Source: Bacteroides sp.
GTDB lineage: Bacteria > Bacteroidota > Bacteroidia > Bacteroidales > UBA7960
NCBI GenBank assembly: GCA_036351255.1
Contig: JAZBOS010000013.1
Location: 1 to 62,948, forward strand
DNA: 62,948 bases
Reading direction: 5' to 3'
Each line of letters starts with the position of its first letter. Position 1 is the stretch's first letter. This document shows, piece by piece, positions 50,701 through 59,077 of this stretch. Position numbers and translations under genes: made by a program. Below the pieces are notes generated by a model. That model was not told the origin of the DNA. It saw only the letters and a program-made list of their open reading frames with translations, and did not search any database.

Positions 50701-50752
50701 TAGTTAATACGGAGTTTATTCGGTTTAAACCGAATAAACTCCGTATTAACCA
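50701..50752. repeat. modular palindromic element, copy 3 (shorter)
   Basis: TAGTTAATACGG followed by AGTTTATTCGG, then GGTTTAAACC centre and mirror arms. The perfect palindrome spans 50703-50750 (48 nt). Against copy 2 it lacks one 11-nt module on each side, and the GATGGTAT flank is missing. The left 5' flank TAGTTAATACGG is shared with both other copies. Confidence 0.85.
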
Positions 50753-50928
50753 TGACTGAAACCTGATGAGGATTCCTTCCTGAAAAGGAAGAAAGAAAAG
50801 GCCCTGATTCTGTCTTTCATAAGGTTGCTCATCCAGGATAGGCCCTTGTTTTGAGGTCATTTATTTAAAAATATTCATTGGGTTTAATGTTTAATGATAT
50901 GTAATTCAGTCGTTAAGGTTGGTAGTTA

Positions 50929-50936
50929 TAACTTTG
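50929..50936 (+). promoter_or_regulatory. candidate -7 element of the first Tyr-rich gene
   Basis: TAACTTTG, an exact TAnnTTTG, 57 bp before the ATG at 50994. No clear -33 TTG at proper distance. The second paralogue has a related TAACTTTTG at 52538-52546, 42 bp before its start. Confidence 0.35.
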
Positions 50937-50993
50937 GCACGGGTTTTGATATTTTCAGGACGAAGCAATAAAGCTTCTATAAAACACACAGTC

Positions 50994-52343
50994 ATGAAAA
51001 AGTTCATCTTCACCTCGATCATCGCCTTCCTGCTTGCAGGGGCGAGCACCCTCAGGGCAAGTGACTGGCCGGAGGAATATCTCGGCCTGCCCGGGGACAA
51101 CCTAAACCTCTACGCCGTAATGGACCTCTTCCAGAATTCGGAGACGCTCGAAGGTTTTGAGCGCAGCCTGAATGATCCTGAGAAAATGATCAACAACCTG
51201 GACCTGAACGGTGACAAATACGTTGACTACATAATGGTAACCGACTATGTTGACGGCGCCGACCACACCATTGTGATGAGTGTGGCCCTGAACGTCGAGG
51301 AATTCCAGGATGTAGCGGTCTTCACCGTTGAGAAGCTGCGTAACGGCGGCGTCCGGATCCAGCTGATCGGGGATGAAGCATTGTATGGCAAAAACTACAT
51401 TGTAGAACCCGTCTATGCCGAAACCCCCAACCCCGGATACACCGGCTCGGTGGCTTCCAGCAAGGTCAATGTCGTATATACCGATTATTACGAGGTAGCA
51501 TCCTGGCCCGTCGTACACTACATCTACCTGCCTGACTACGTGGTATGGCGTTCGGCCTGGTACTGGGGTTACTACCCGGTATACTGGGATCCCTGGACCC
51601 CCTACTATTGGCACTACTATTACGGTTACCACTATAACTGGTACAGCCACTACTACGCATACTACCGTCCCTGGAGTTATTACCGCTATGCCGGCTATCA
51701 CAACTTTTACTACAGGCACCACCGCCACCATTCACCCACTGTGGTCGTTTGGGTAAACAACGGAAGCTACCGCAAAACCTACAACCGTCCCGACCTTGTG
51801 CAAGAAGGCCAAGCCGAATACAACAGGGTATCAGCCGTTCGCAACAGCCGGGGTTCGACCATTCCTTCAGGCACAAGCCGTGAAGGTACCAGCGGCAGCC
51901 GCGTCACCCGCGAATCGGCAAGCCCTGCACCAGCCACTGGCGCAGTAAGAGGCAGCAGCCCGGCAGTGACCCGCCCTGCAGCCACCAGCGTACCTGCTGA
52001 GCGGAAACCTGCAACGACTGCTCCCAGGGTGAGCACCCCCGCCAGCAGTGGTTCGTCCACCAAGCCTGCGGTACAGCCCACCAGGCCCAACAGCCCGGCC
52101 CCGGCAGTAACACCTGCCAGGACCCCCACGGCCCCCTCCAGGGTAAAACCGATTGAGCCAACCCGCAACAGCGCTCCTACGACCAGCCGTAACACCAGCA
52201 GCGTGTTCAGCAGCAGCAGAGGTAGCAGTACCAGCAGCACAGTATCTTCAAGCCGCGCCGCTGCCAGCCTTGCCATTACTTCAACCAGAACTACCACCAG
52301 CTCGGGCGAAGGCGGAAGCCGCTCAAATACTGGAAGAAGATAA
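50994..52343 (+). CDS. secreted protein with calcium-loop motif and Tyr/Trp/His-rich belt, copy 1
   Basis: A 449-residue exported protein from the ATG at 50994 (signal peptide about 1-22). Parts in order: a conserved globular N-domain (25-165, opening WPEEYLGLPGDNLNLYAVMD) with a calcium-loop-like DLNGDKYVD (D70, N72, D74, D78); a belt at about 176-246 in which nearly half the residues are Tyr, Trp or His (for example YYWHYYYGYHYNWYSHYYAY); and a long Ser/Thr/Pro/Ala/Arg-rich tail (about 275-449). The tandem neighbour has the same plan. I do not recognise the family; function unknown. Extracellular or outer-surface location is likely. Confidence 0.75.
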   Translation: MKKFIFTSIIAFLLAGASTLRASDWPEEYLGLPGDNLNLYAVMDLFQNSETLEGFERSLNDPEKMINNLDLNGDKYVDYIMVTDYVDGADHTIVMSVALNVEEFQDVAVFTVEKLRNGGVRIQLIGDEALYGKNYIVEPVYAETPNPGYTGSVASSKVNVVYTDYYEVASWPVVHYIYLPDYVVWRSAWYWGYYPVYWDPWTPYYWHYYYGYHYNWYSHYYAYYRPWSYYRYAGYHNFYYRHHRHHSPTVVVWVNNGSYRKTYNRPDLVQEGQAEYNRVSAVRNSRGSTIPSGTSREGTSGSRVTRESASPAPATGAVRGSSPAVTRPAATSVPAERKPATTAPRVSTPASSGSSTKPAVQPTRPNSPAPAVTPARTPTAPSRVKPIEPTRNSAPTTSRNTSSVFSSSRGSSTSSTVSSSRAAASLAITSTRTTTSSGEGGSRSNTGRR

Positions 52344-52374
52344 GCGAGCACCCGATTCCCCTCTATATATCCCC

Positions 52375-52411
52375 GCGCAGCGTTCCAGATTATTGGAACG
52401 CTGCGCTTTTT
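52375..52411 (+). terminator. strong intrinsic terminator after the first Tyr-rich gene
   Basis: A 13-bp perfect stem (GCGCAGCGTTCCA with TGGAACGCTGCGC), 6-nt loop and T5 tail. It makes the two paralogues separate transcripts. Confidence 0.92.
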
Positions 52412-52588
52412 GTATAGGAAGGTTCCAATGGCCTTATTTTTGATGATTACAGGTGGCAGGAGGGCGTATTATACATGCGGCCGATCTTTTACTTTCTAGT
52501 TTACAACATCTTAATGAAAAACCCCAATTTTTGGCATAACTTTTGTAATTGAATATGCAGAGATTCTAATCCTCAAAATCCTACAACT

Positions 52589-54232
52589 ATGAAAAACCAT
52601 ATCATCACCTCGATCTTCGCCTTCTTCCTGATGGGAATGAGTGCGTTCGCGGCTCAGAGCTACCCCGAGGAATACCTCGGGCTGCCAGGTGACAACCTGA
52701 ACCTCTATGCCGTAATGAATGTCTTCCAGGAATCAGAAACCATTGAAGCATTTGAAAGAAAACTCAATGATCCCGAAGCCGTGGTCAACAATCTTGACCT
52801 GAACAACGACGGCTACGTGGATTATATCATGGTCAACGATTATCAGTATGAAAACGGGACCGTGCACAACATCGTGCTGAGCGTTGCGCTCAACCAGAAT
52901 GAGACCCAGGATGTGGCCGTCTTTGCCATTGAGAAAAAGCGCGACGGTTCAGTCATCGTACAGCTCATTGGCGATGAAGCCCTCTATGGTAAAAACTATA
53001 TCATTGAACCCCAGTATGCTGAGACGCCCAATCCGGCCTATCGCGGCAGGGTGGTCAGCAGCCAGCCTACCGTTGTCCGGACCACCTATTATGAGGTAGC
53101 CTCCTGGCCTTTGATCGTATACATCAGCCGTCCCAGCTATGTCGTTTGGCGCACCCGCTGGTACTGGGGATATTATCCCAGCTACTGGAGCCCCTGGAAC
53201 GTGCACTACTATCACTATTACTACGGCTACCATTACCACTGGCACAACCACTATTACAGCCATTACCGCCCATGGCGTCACTACCGCGTAAACCATTACC
53301 ACAACTACTACTATACCAGTGTAAGGCGTTATTCGCCCTTGGTGGTTGTAAACATTAACCGCGGAGTTTATAAGGATACTTATAGTCGTCCTGAAACCCG
53401 CAGAGAGGGAGAAGCCCTTTATGCCCACAGGACCTCCAATTCAGGCAGGGTTGCCGGCAGTGGCCGCTCAGGCAATACGGTAAATAACAGGTCAGGCGCC
53501 GCCACCACTCGTGAGGCCGCAGTGAATACTCCCCGCGATGCCCGTGGGGAACGAGAAGCAAGCACTTCTAGTAGTGTCCGCAGCGCGGAACGTTCGCAAA
53601 CCAATGCGAGCCGCCGTGAGGCCGCCACTGCCCCTGCACGTCAAACTGTTCGCACGCAGAACGAACGAAAGAATGCCCCTGCAGAGGCGGCCCCCGCTGC
53701 ACCAGCTCAGCGTTCGCAGGCACCTGTACGTGCTGCCACCCGTCCTGCCTCCAGTCAGCGCGACAATGGTAACAGGACTTCCCCGGCGGTATCGAACCGC
53801 AGGTCTTCAACGCCCAACCGCAGCGCCGTTCAGCAGTCTTCGGGACAGCCTTCCTCTTCGAACCGCAGCACCCCTGCTAGGGTGTCAACGCGCCGTGCTT
53901 CCGAAGCTCCAAGGGTGCAACAAGCCGAACCTGCCCGTAACAACCGCAGCAGCGCCCCCAGGGTAAGTTCCTCCCCAAGCAGAAGCAACCGCTCGAGTGG
54001 CACCGTTCGCAATAGTGGTGGCTCCAACAACCGCCCCAGCGGAACCGTTCGCAGCACCAGCAGCCGCACCAACCGTTCCAGTGGCACTGTACGCAGCAGT
54101 GGTGGCAGCAGCCGCTCAAGTGGCTCTGTCCGGAGCAATAGCAGCCGCAGCAACCGCTCCAGTGGCACTGTCCGCAGCAGTGGTAGCAGCAGCTCAAAAA
54201 GCTCAAAAAACAATGAAAGATCGAGAAGATAA
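52589..54232 (+). CDS. secreted protein with calcium-loop motif and Tyr/Trp/His-rich belt, copy 2
   Basis: A 547-residue paralogue of the preceding gene. It has the same signal peptide length, the same N-domain register (YPEEYLGLPGDNLNLYAVMN at 25-44) and a better calcium loop, DLNNDGYVD (D70, N72, D74, D78). The aromatic belt covers about 178-246 (YHYYYGYHYHWHNHYYSHYR). The tail is longer and more basic, Ser/Arg/Asn-rich, and ends in five tandem units of the type SNRSSGTVRSSGGS. Alignment with copy 1 is ungapped through the first 80 residues. Conservation is strong in the N-domain and weak in the tail, which suggests the tail acts as a spacer or polyelectrolyte. Confidence 0.75.
   Translation: MKNHIITSIFAFFLMGMSAFAAQSYPEEYLGLPGDNLNLYAVMNVFQESETIEAFERKLNDPEAVVNNLDLNNDGYVDYIMVNDYQYENGTVHNIVLSVALNQNETQDVAVFAIEKKRDGSVIVQLIGDEALYGKNYIIEPQYAETPNPAYRGRVVSSQPTVVRTTYYEVASWPLIVYISRPSYVVWRTRWYWGYYPSYWSPWNVHYYHYYYGYHYHWHNHYYSHYRPWRHYRVNHYHNYYYTSVRRYSPLVVVNINRGVYKDTYSRPETRREGEALYAHRTSNSGRVAGSGRSGNTVNNRSGAATTREAAVNTPRDARGEREASTSSSVRSAERSQTNASRREAATAPARQTVRTQNERKNAPAEAAPAAPAQRSQAPVRAATRPASSQRDNGNRTSPAVSNRRSSTPNRSAVQQSSGQPSSSNRSTPARVSTRRASEAPRVQQAEPARNNRSSAPRVSSSPSRSNRSSGTVRNSGGSNNRPSGTVRSTSSRTNRSSGTVRSSGGSSRSSGSVRSNSSRSNRSSGTVRSSGSSSSKSSKNNERSRR
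53984..54190 (+). repeat. five tandem 42-nt (14-residue) coding repeats
   Basis: Units at 53984, 54026, 54068, 54110 and 54149 encode SNRSSGTVRNSGGS, NNRPSGTVRSTSSR, TNRSSGTVRSSGGS, SRSSGSVRSNSSR (one codon shorter) and SNRSSGTVRSSGSS. DNA identity between units is high with synonymous and conservative differences. They form the end of the secreted protein and are missing from copy 1. Confidence 0.88.
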
Positions 54233-54267
54233 GAACAACATTAATTCCCCCTCCCTTGTTATTCCTG

Positions 54268-54305
54268 TCGCAGCGTTACCTGATGGTAGCGCTGCGATTT
54301 TTTTT
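54268..54305 (+). terminator. intrinsic terminator after the second Tyr-rich gene
   Basis: TCGCAGCGTTACC pairs with GGTAGCGCTGCGA (one G/T pair) and is followed by a run of nine T. The stem shares the GCAGCGTT core with the terminator of the paralogue, a trace of the tandem duplication. Confidence 0.9.
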
Positions 54306-54506
54306 GGACAAACTTGTCAAAGGAAAAATGGAAAAGGGGCGGGACAGAACAGCATGATAATCCAATGGCAATCCAACAGGATGTACGTTAAATTGGAAAT
54401 CCCTTTTGCTATCGACAGGAAACTTTAAAAAGTTGCTGTTTAACCTGGCTTCGACAACCAAGCTTGTATATGCCAGCCAGGCTATTCTTCACTAAAGCCA
54501 AAATGA

Positions 54507-56915
54507 TTAAAACCCCCTTCGCTGAATGCTTTCTGTTTCTTCCCTCTGACGGTCAATGGACTCACGCTTCTTACCAGTGAAGAACTGAAAATTGAATTTA
54601 ATCCAGAAAGGTACCATCGACATGAGAATTTCACCAGTTGAATAATCAGAAAAAGCGAAGCTGTTTGTTTCAGAACCTTGGTAAACAAAACTTCCCGCAA
54701 AAGGAATGGCGCTGATTAGGCCAGCACGAAATCCCTTCCCAAAATCTTTTTCTAGTGACAAAAAATACAGAGCATTGCTAAACCGCGAGACTTGCAGTTC
54801 GGGTAATGGACTTGAATAATTGAATACCAGGCTGGCTGTAATCTCTCCGGGCAGCAAGGTATATGCAGAAACACTGGCTGACCATGCCATTTTACGATAT
54901 GCAGTTAACCCGTTCTCCAGACCAAAGGTATTGGGTGCTGATTTTACTTCAAACATCCTGAGGACTGGGTTAATGCCAGTTTTTTTTCCCAAGCTGAAGG
55001 CCCCGGTTACTTGCATGCCGTATTGGCTGATGTTCCCCAGGTTAAAATTCCATGACTCAAGTATTCCCTCATTATTTAACCAGTTCAAGTGGCTGATCAC
55101 TTCCTTTGATTGGCCGTAAAATACGCGGGTAGAAACATACTGGTTGCCAAACCTTATGGAATGTTCCAACTGGATGTTTTCTAGGCGAGCCGGCTTTAAA
55201 AAAGGATTGCCTGAATGCACTGAAAAAGGGTCGGTCACTGTCCTGGAGGGGTTGAGTTGAAAAAACCTGGGATACTTGATGGATTGCCTGTAGGATAAGC
55301 TGAGGTTCTGGCCTTTATTTAGCTGGAAGTTAACAGATGCGCCTGGCAACAAGGCAGTGAAAGCATGTTTTGGTTCATCGCTTTGACCAAGTTCAGATTT
55401 TTCAAGACGGACTCCGGCAAGGGCAGTAAACTTTTTCCCGTTATACCCTATGGTATTGTAAAGAGCAAAAGTGTTTTCGCCATAAGCAAAATCGCCAGTG
55501 GTCCGGTCAACCATTTTTTCATGCCTTGCATAGCCCCCGGCTTCATAGTTGAAAATTGCTGTTAGTGGCCTGCAGTAGTCGATTTTCAGGTTTAAAGCCA
55601 GATGGGAGGGGAGTGTCCGGTTTTGCTGATAATAGCCGATTTCCTCATTGGAGAAGGTATTATTGTTTTCACCTTTCAGGCTATAAATAATAAGGTCGGC
55701 AGTGAGTTCATGGCCACCTGTTTCGCTGAGAATATGTTTGAAAAACAATGAATTGTGAAAACCGTGATTAAGATCCTGGTCTTTTTTGTCGACACTCCAC
55801 GATGCATTCTCCGAACCATTTAAAAACAACTCAGATTTCCCGCTGTATTCAAAGGAGAAAGGATTGTAATACCCGTAAAAATTAAGCTGGGTACGCTCGT
55901 TAACAAAATAATCCATTCCGTAATGAAAGCGATGCGACCATGTTTGCTGCTGAAGGTGGTTGCTGACGTTTATCCGTGTTATGTCATTGTTATCAAATAA
56001 GTTCCGCTGATAGGAATCCAATACCTTAAGATTTGTCAATTCGCCTGTGTAGGAAGCAAAAAAGTTTAATTTTCCTGAACCATATCGAAGGTTGTATTTC
56101 GGAAACAAGTATACTTCATTGCTACTGGTAGGGATCTCAAGGTAAACCTGGCCTTCAAAACCTGCATTCTTTTCTCTTATTAGCAGGATATTAATAACCC
56201 CGCTGGCGCTTCCATCGAAACGTGCGGAAGGCTGTGTGCTTACCTCGATCTTGTCGATTTGGCCAGCCGGAATCTGTGCAACAAAATCACGGTCGCGTTC
56301 CACCCCGTCAACCAGGATCTTGATCTGCTGGCTTCCTTCCAATGAAATGTTCTGACGAATATCCACACTAATTCCGGGCACCAGTTTCAGTAAATCCGTT
56401 CCGGTGTTTGAAGCGCTGAGCATGTTGCGATTCACCATATAGGTTGTTTTTTCGATTCCGCTAATGGCCTTAATCCGCTCGGCTGCCACAACAACTCCCT
56501 CAAGGTAAATTTCCTCCACAACAAGGTAAATGGTTCCAAGACAAAAGGTGGTATGCTTTTCTAGCGTTATATCTTTATAAACGGTCTCATAACCAAGGGC
56601 GCTGATTCGCAATTGGTAATTTCCCGGGCTATTGCATACTATTTCGAATTTTCCGGCCATATTCGTAGTTCCCCCACTAACCAGTGTTGAGCTTTCAGCT
56701 TCAATAAGCGCCAGGTTAGCAAAGGGAACGGCCTCACCACTCTGCTGCTCAATGATTTCTCCAGTAATGGTTCTGTTTGGTTGAGTTTTAAGCAGCGTAA
56801 AATTTGAAGCAATGATTTGTTCTGGTTGGGCCATTGCCTGAGAAAAGCTTAGTAAGGCCAGAGCCATAAAAATTTTCAGAGCACGTTTGAATGCGTGTGT
56901 TAATTTGGTTTTCAT
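54507..56915 (-). CDS. outer membrane beta-barrel receptor with carboxypeptidase-regulatory-like domain
   Basis: An 802-residue outer-membrane protein: signal peptide (about 1-29, SFSQAMAQ), carboxypeptidase-regulatory-like domain (about 45-130, RTITGEIIEQQSGEAVPFAN), plug-like region (about 150-250, GTDLLKLVPGISVDIRQNIS, KILVDGVERDRDF, VSTQPSARFDGSASGVINIL), then the barrel with aromatic-rich strands. It fits the outer-membrane beta-barrel family rather than SusC. The membrane LytTR regulator gene is upstream on the same strand (154 nt gap). Ligand unknown. Confidence 0.85.
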   Translation of the reverse strand: MKTKLTHAFKRALKIFMALALLSFSQAMAQPEQIIASNFTLLKTQPNRTITGEIIEQQSGEAVPFANLALIEAESSTLVSGGTTNMAGKFEIVCNSPGNYQLRISALGYETVYKDITLEKHTTFCLGTIYLVVEEIYLEGVVVAAERIKAISGIEKTTYMVNRNMLSASNTGTDLLKLVPGISVDIRQNISLEGSQQIKILVDGVERDRDFVAQIPAGQIDKIEVSTQPSARFDGSASGVINILLIREKNAGFEGQVYLEIPTSSNEVYLFPKYNLRYGSGKLNFFASYTGELTNLKVLDSYQRNLFDNNDITRINVSNHLQQQTWSHRFHYGMDYFVNERTQLNFYGYYNPFSFEYSGKSELFLNGSENASWSVDKKDQDLNHGFHNSLFFKHILSETGGHELTADLIIYSLKGENNNTFSNEEIGYYQQNRTLPSHLALNLKIDYCRPLTAIFNYEAGGYARHEKMVDRTTGDFAYGENTFALYNTIGYNGKKFTALAGVRLEKSELGQSDEPKHAFTALLPGASVNFQLNKGQNLSLSYRQSIKYPRFFQLNPSRTVTDPFSVHSGNPFLKPARLENIQLEHSIRFGNQYVSTRVFYGQSKEVISHLNWLNNEGILESWNFNLGNISQYGMQVTGAFSLGKKTGINPVLRMFEVKSAPNTFGLENGLTAYRKMAWSASVSAYTLLPGEITASLVFNYSSPLPELQVSRFSNALYFLSLEKDFGKGFRAGLISAIPFAGSFVYQGSETNSFAFSDYSTGEILMSMVPFWIKFNFQFFTGKKRESIDRQREETESIQRRGF

Positions 56916-57069
56916 GTTTTTGTTTTTTGAAGAATGTCAAATCGACAATGCAAAGGTTCTTCTAGAAAACAAAACATGCAAATTATTGGTATATATAACA
57001 AAGATTTGGTGCCAGTGGTAAAGCTGATGGCAATACTTGTTACGAATGACAAAAATCTGGGATGAAGGG

Positions 57070-57945
57070 TTAGCTGATTTGCCCAAAAAGACGGTTGAAA
57101 TCCTTCACTTTGTTTCGGGACACAGGGATTTCATTTTCAATCCCCGTAAGTTTCAGGTCATAGCCAAGCGCATTCCCTTTCCTTGATGTGACCTTTTTCA
57201 GGTTCACAATAAATGCCCTGTGGGTTCTGACGATGTATGGAATTTTCGCGAATTGATCCTCGATATTGGTGATTGAATTGCGAATCACCGCTTTTTGAAC
57301 TTTTCCTTTCTTCCAAAGGAAAAATTTTACGTAATTCCCTTCGGATTCTGCGCAGATGAATTCGCTTGGGAAAAGCCACAGCTCTTCCTTCTTTAATTGG
57401 GATGTGATTAAAATCTCTTTCTCAGTAGCTTCCGCTTTTGCCTCTGCCTCTGCAGGTGCTGACGCAAACCAAAGCTGCTCGGCAGCAAACCAGTAACGCA
57501 CATTGATCAGGAAAAAGAAACCCAGGGGTATGATAGCAATCAGGGATGCTTTTTTAAGGGAATCGAAAAATGTTGAAAAGTTCCAGCGATCGGCGGGCTC
57601 TTCAATAATGAAAGCTGCAAAGTAAATGGCTGTACCGAATCCGATAAGCAACAAAATGATTGCTGAAAGTTCCTTAAAAATAGTCCATTCCTGTTCATCA
57701 GAAAAAAAAGGAATGGTTTTCAACCCTTTTACTAGAATGAATGCCAGCAGGCCACCTGCCATCACATAGGCCAGCATGGTTAACTCAAATCCAAGGAATT
57801 TGCCTGGATGAGCGCCAAGGGGCTGATAAAGCAAAACAAAAATGAGCGATACAAGCGAGATAATCAGGGCACCTGTTAAGGGCTTTCTGATTACATAGTT
57901 CTGCGGAAAGTTACGGTTCAGCCAGTTTTTTATATGAAGCAGCAT
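57070..57945 (-). CDS. membrane-anchored LytTR DNA-binding regulator
   Basis: A 291-residue regulator. The N-terminal half has about four membrane helices (23-43, 56-76, 92-113, 132-152). A linker with a helical Ala/Glu stretch (SAPAEAEAKAEATEKEI) leads to a LytTR domain at about 190-291: FICAESEGNYVKFFLWKKGK, RNSITNIEDQFAKIPYIVRT, HRAFIVNLKKVTSRKGNALG, and NEIPVSRNKVKDFNRLF. There is no receiver domain, so regulation must run through the membrane part rather than phosphorylation. The likely target is the beta-barrel gene downstream. Confidence 0.9.
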   Translation of the reverse strand: MLLHIKNWLNRNFPQNYVIRKPLTGALIISLVSLIFVLLYQPLGAHPGKFLGFELTMLAYVMAGGLLAFILVKGLKTIPFFSDEQEWTIFKELSAIILLLIGFGTAIYFAAFIIEEPADRWNFSTFFDSLKKASLIAIIPLGFFFLINVRYWFAAEQLWFASAPAEAEAKAEATEKEILITSQLKKEELWLFPSEFICAESEGNYVKFFLWKKGKVQKAVIRNSITNIEDQFAKIPYIVRTHRAFIVNLKKVTSRKGNALGYDLKLTGIENEIPVSRNKVKDFNRLFGQIS

Positions 57946-58086
57946 ATTAATCTTCTCCCGGGATGATTCCTGGCAAATGCAGGAATGATTATTTCCAATT
58001 TGCTAAGATAAAGAAAAGGAAACCCTTCAGCAGAAAAACTGTTTCTCAAAAAAACAATTCATTGAATTGGACTTTAAAGCAAAAGA

Positions 58087-58884
58087 TTACAATCGCTCAA
58101 GAATTTCAACAATTCTTTGCCACGACTGGTTTTTTGCATTTAAATTTTCGGGGGTGGCTGCAGGGCTGTCACCCTGTCGCATATATCCATGTCCTGCTCT
58201 GGGATAAATCACATAATCAAACGTTTTCCCGGCTTCTTTCATCCATTTCTCTGTTTCAGGAATCGTTGCATTGATACGCTGATCGTTGCCTCCATAAAAC
58301 CCATAAACCGGAGCATTGATCTTCTGAATTTCTACGAAGTTTTTTGGAGGACTGCCGTAGAATACCAATCCGGCCAAAACCTCATCGTTATTGGTTGCGA
58401 ACCGGAAAGTTTCGGAGCCTCCCCAACAAAATCCCATGATAGCAGTTTTGCCATTTGATGAAGGGTCTTTAGCAATGTATTGCAGGGCAGCTTCAAGGTC
58501 TTGGGTAACCTGATCCGGATTAAGCTGATAAATAGCATTTCGAGCGGCATCGCCTGTTGTAAAGTCGCTGGTTTTTTTGTGGTTTTCGTCAAAACTGCTG
58601 AGTAAATCAGGTGCAATGACCAAAAACCCTTTCCCAGCCAGCTGATCGGAAAAACTTCTGACCCAATTGGTTAGCCCGGCGTTTTCATGAATTACAACTA
58701 CTGCCAGGGAATAGGTGCTCACTTCTGGATACACCACAAAAGCATGCAAAGTCCGGTCGCCCGATTGTATTTCTACCCATTCCTGATGCCTGGGTGAGTT
58801 TTCAAGTTGCTGCAGGGCGAAATCCTGGGCGTTCATGTTGCTGAATGCAAAAAACAAAAGAAAGGAAAATAGGATTGATTTCAT
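58087..58884 (-). CDS. dienelactone hydrolase family protein, exported
   Basis: A 265-residue hydrolase from the ATG at 58884, with a signal peptide (ILFSFLLFFAFSNMNAQ). The catalytic triad is visible: Cys in MGFCWGGSETF, Asp in GFYGGNDQRINA, and His in YPRAGHGYMRQ. The family also has the VVVIHENAGLTNWVRSFSDQ strand. The Cys nucleophile defines the dienelactone-hydrolase type; many relatives hydrolyse other esters. Periplasmic localisation is inferred from the signal peptide. Confidence 0.9.
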   Translation of the reverse strand: MKSILFSFLLFFAFSNMNAQDFALQQLENSPRHQEWVEIQSGDRTLHAFVVYPEVSTYSLAVVVIHENAGLTNWVRSFSDQLAGKGFLVIAPDLLSSFDENHKKTSDFTTGDAARNAIYQLNPDQVTQDLEAALQYIAKDPSSNGKTAIMGFCWGGSETFRFATNNDEVLAGLVFYGSPPKNFVEIQKINAPVYGFYGGNDQRINATIPETEKWMKEAGKTFDYVIYPRAGHGYMRQGDSPAATPENLNAKNQSWQRIVEILERL

Positions 58885-59013
58885 ATCTGATTCGTTTGGT
58901 TTATATCTTGAAAAACAGTGATATAAATAAAACGATTTTTCGATTTTATTGTTTAGGTCAATCATCAATGATTTAGCAAAAGGGATGTTATCCGTATGAA
59001 GCAAGAGTGAATA

Positions 59014-59041
59014 TTGGAGTTAGGATAAATTGGTAAATTTG
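59014..59041 (+). promoter_or_regulatory. predicted promoter of the nitrilase gene
   Basis: TTG (59014-59016) and TAAATTTG (59034-59041) are 17 nt apart; the -7 box is an exact match. The leader is about 30 nt. Confidence 0.45.
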
Positions 59042-59077
59042 AAATGAATTGTATCGCGTTACATAATATCCATTCTG

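Larger units (their letters stand above)
50544..50993. other. 450-bp divergent intergenic region
   Basis: Between the DUF922 and Tyr-rich genes. It contains copy 3 of the palindromic element (50701-50752) and a -7 match for the plus-strand gene (50929-50936). No gene was recognised in it. Confidence 0.6.

Noticed and set aside
13244..50752. The three palindromes as a CRISPR-like or tandem repeat array
   Set aside because: They are 15-22 kb apart, with no spacers or cas genes; each is a single intergenic element.
51102..51731. 209-codon open frame on the minus strand inside the first Tyr-rich gene
   Set aside because: It is Val/Ile-rich because it mirrors Tyr/His codons of the real gene; no signal peptide, promoter or independent start.
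51779..52351. 190-codon minus-strand frame, Leu/Ala/Gly/Val-rich
   Set aside because: Complement of the Ser/Thr/Pro/Ala tail of the plus-strand gene; composition explained by the sense frame.
53830..54213. Leu/Arg-rich minus-strand frame with internal repeats
   Set aside because: Its repeats are only the reverse complement of the 42-nt coding repeats of the second Tyr-rich gene.
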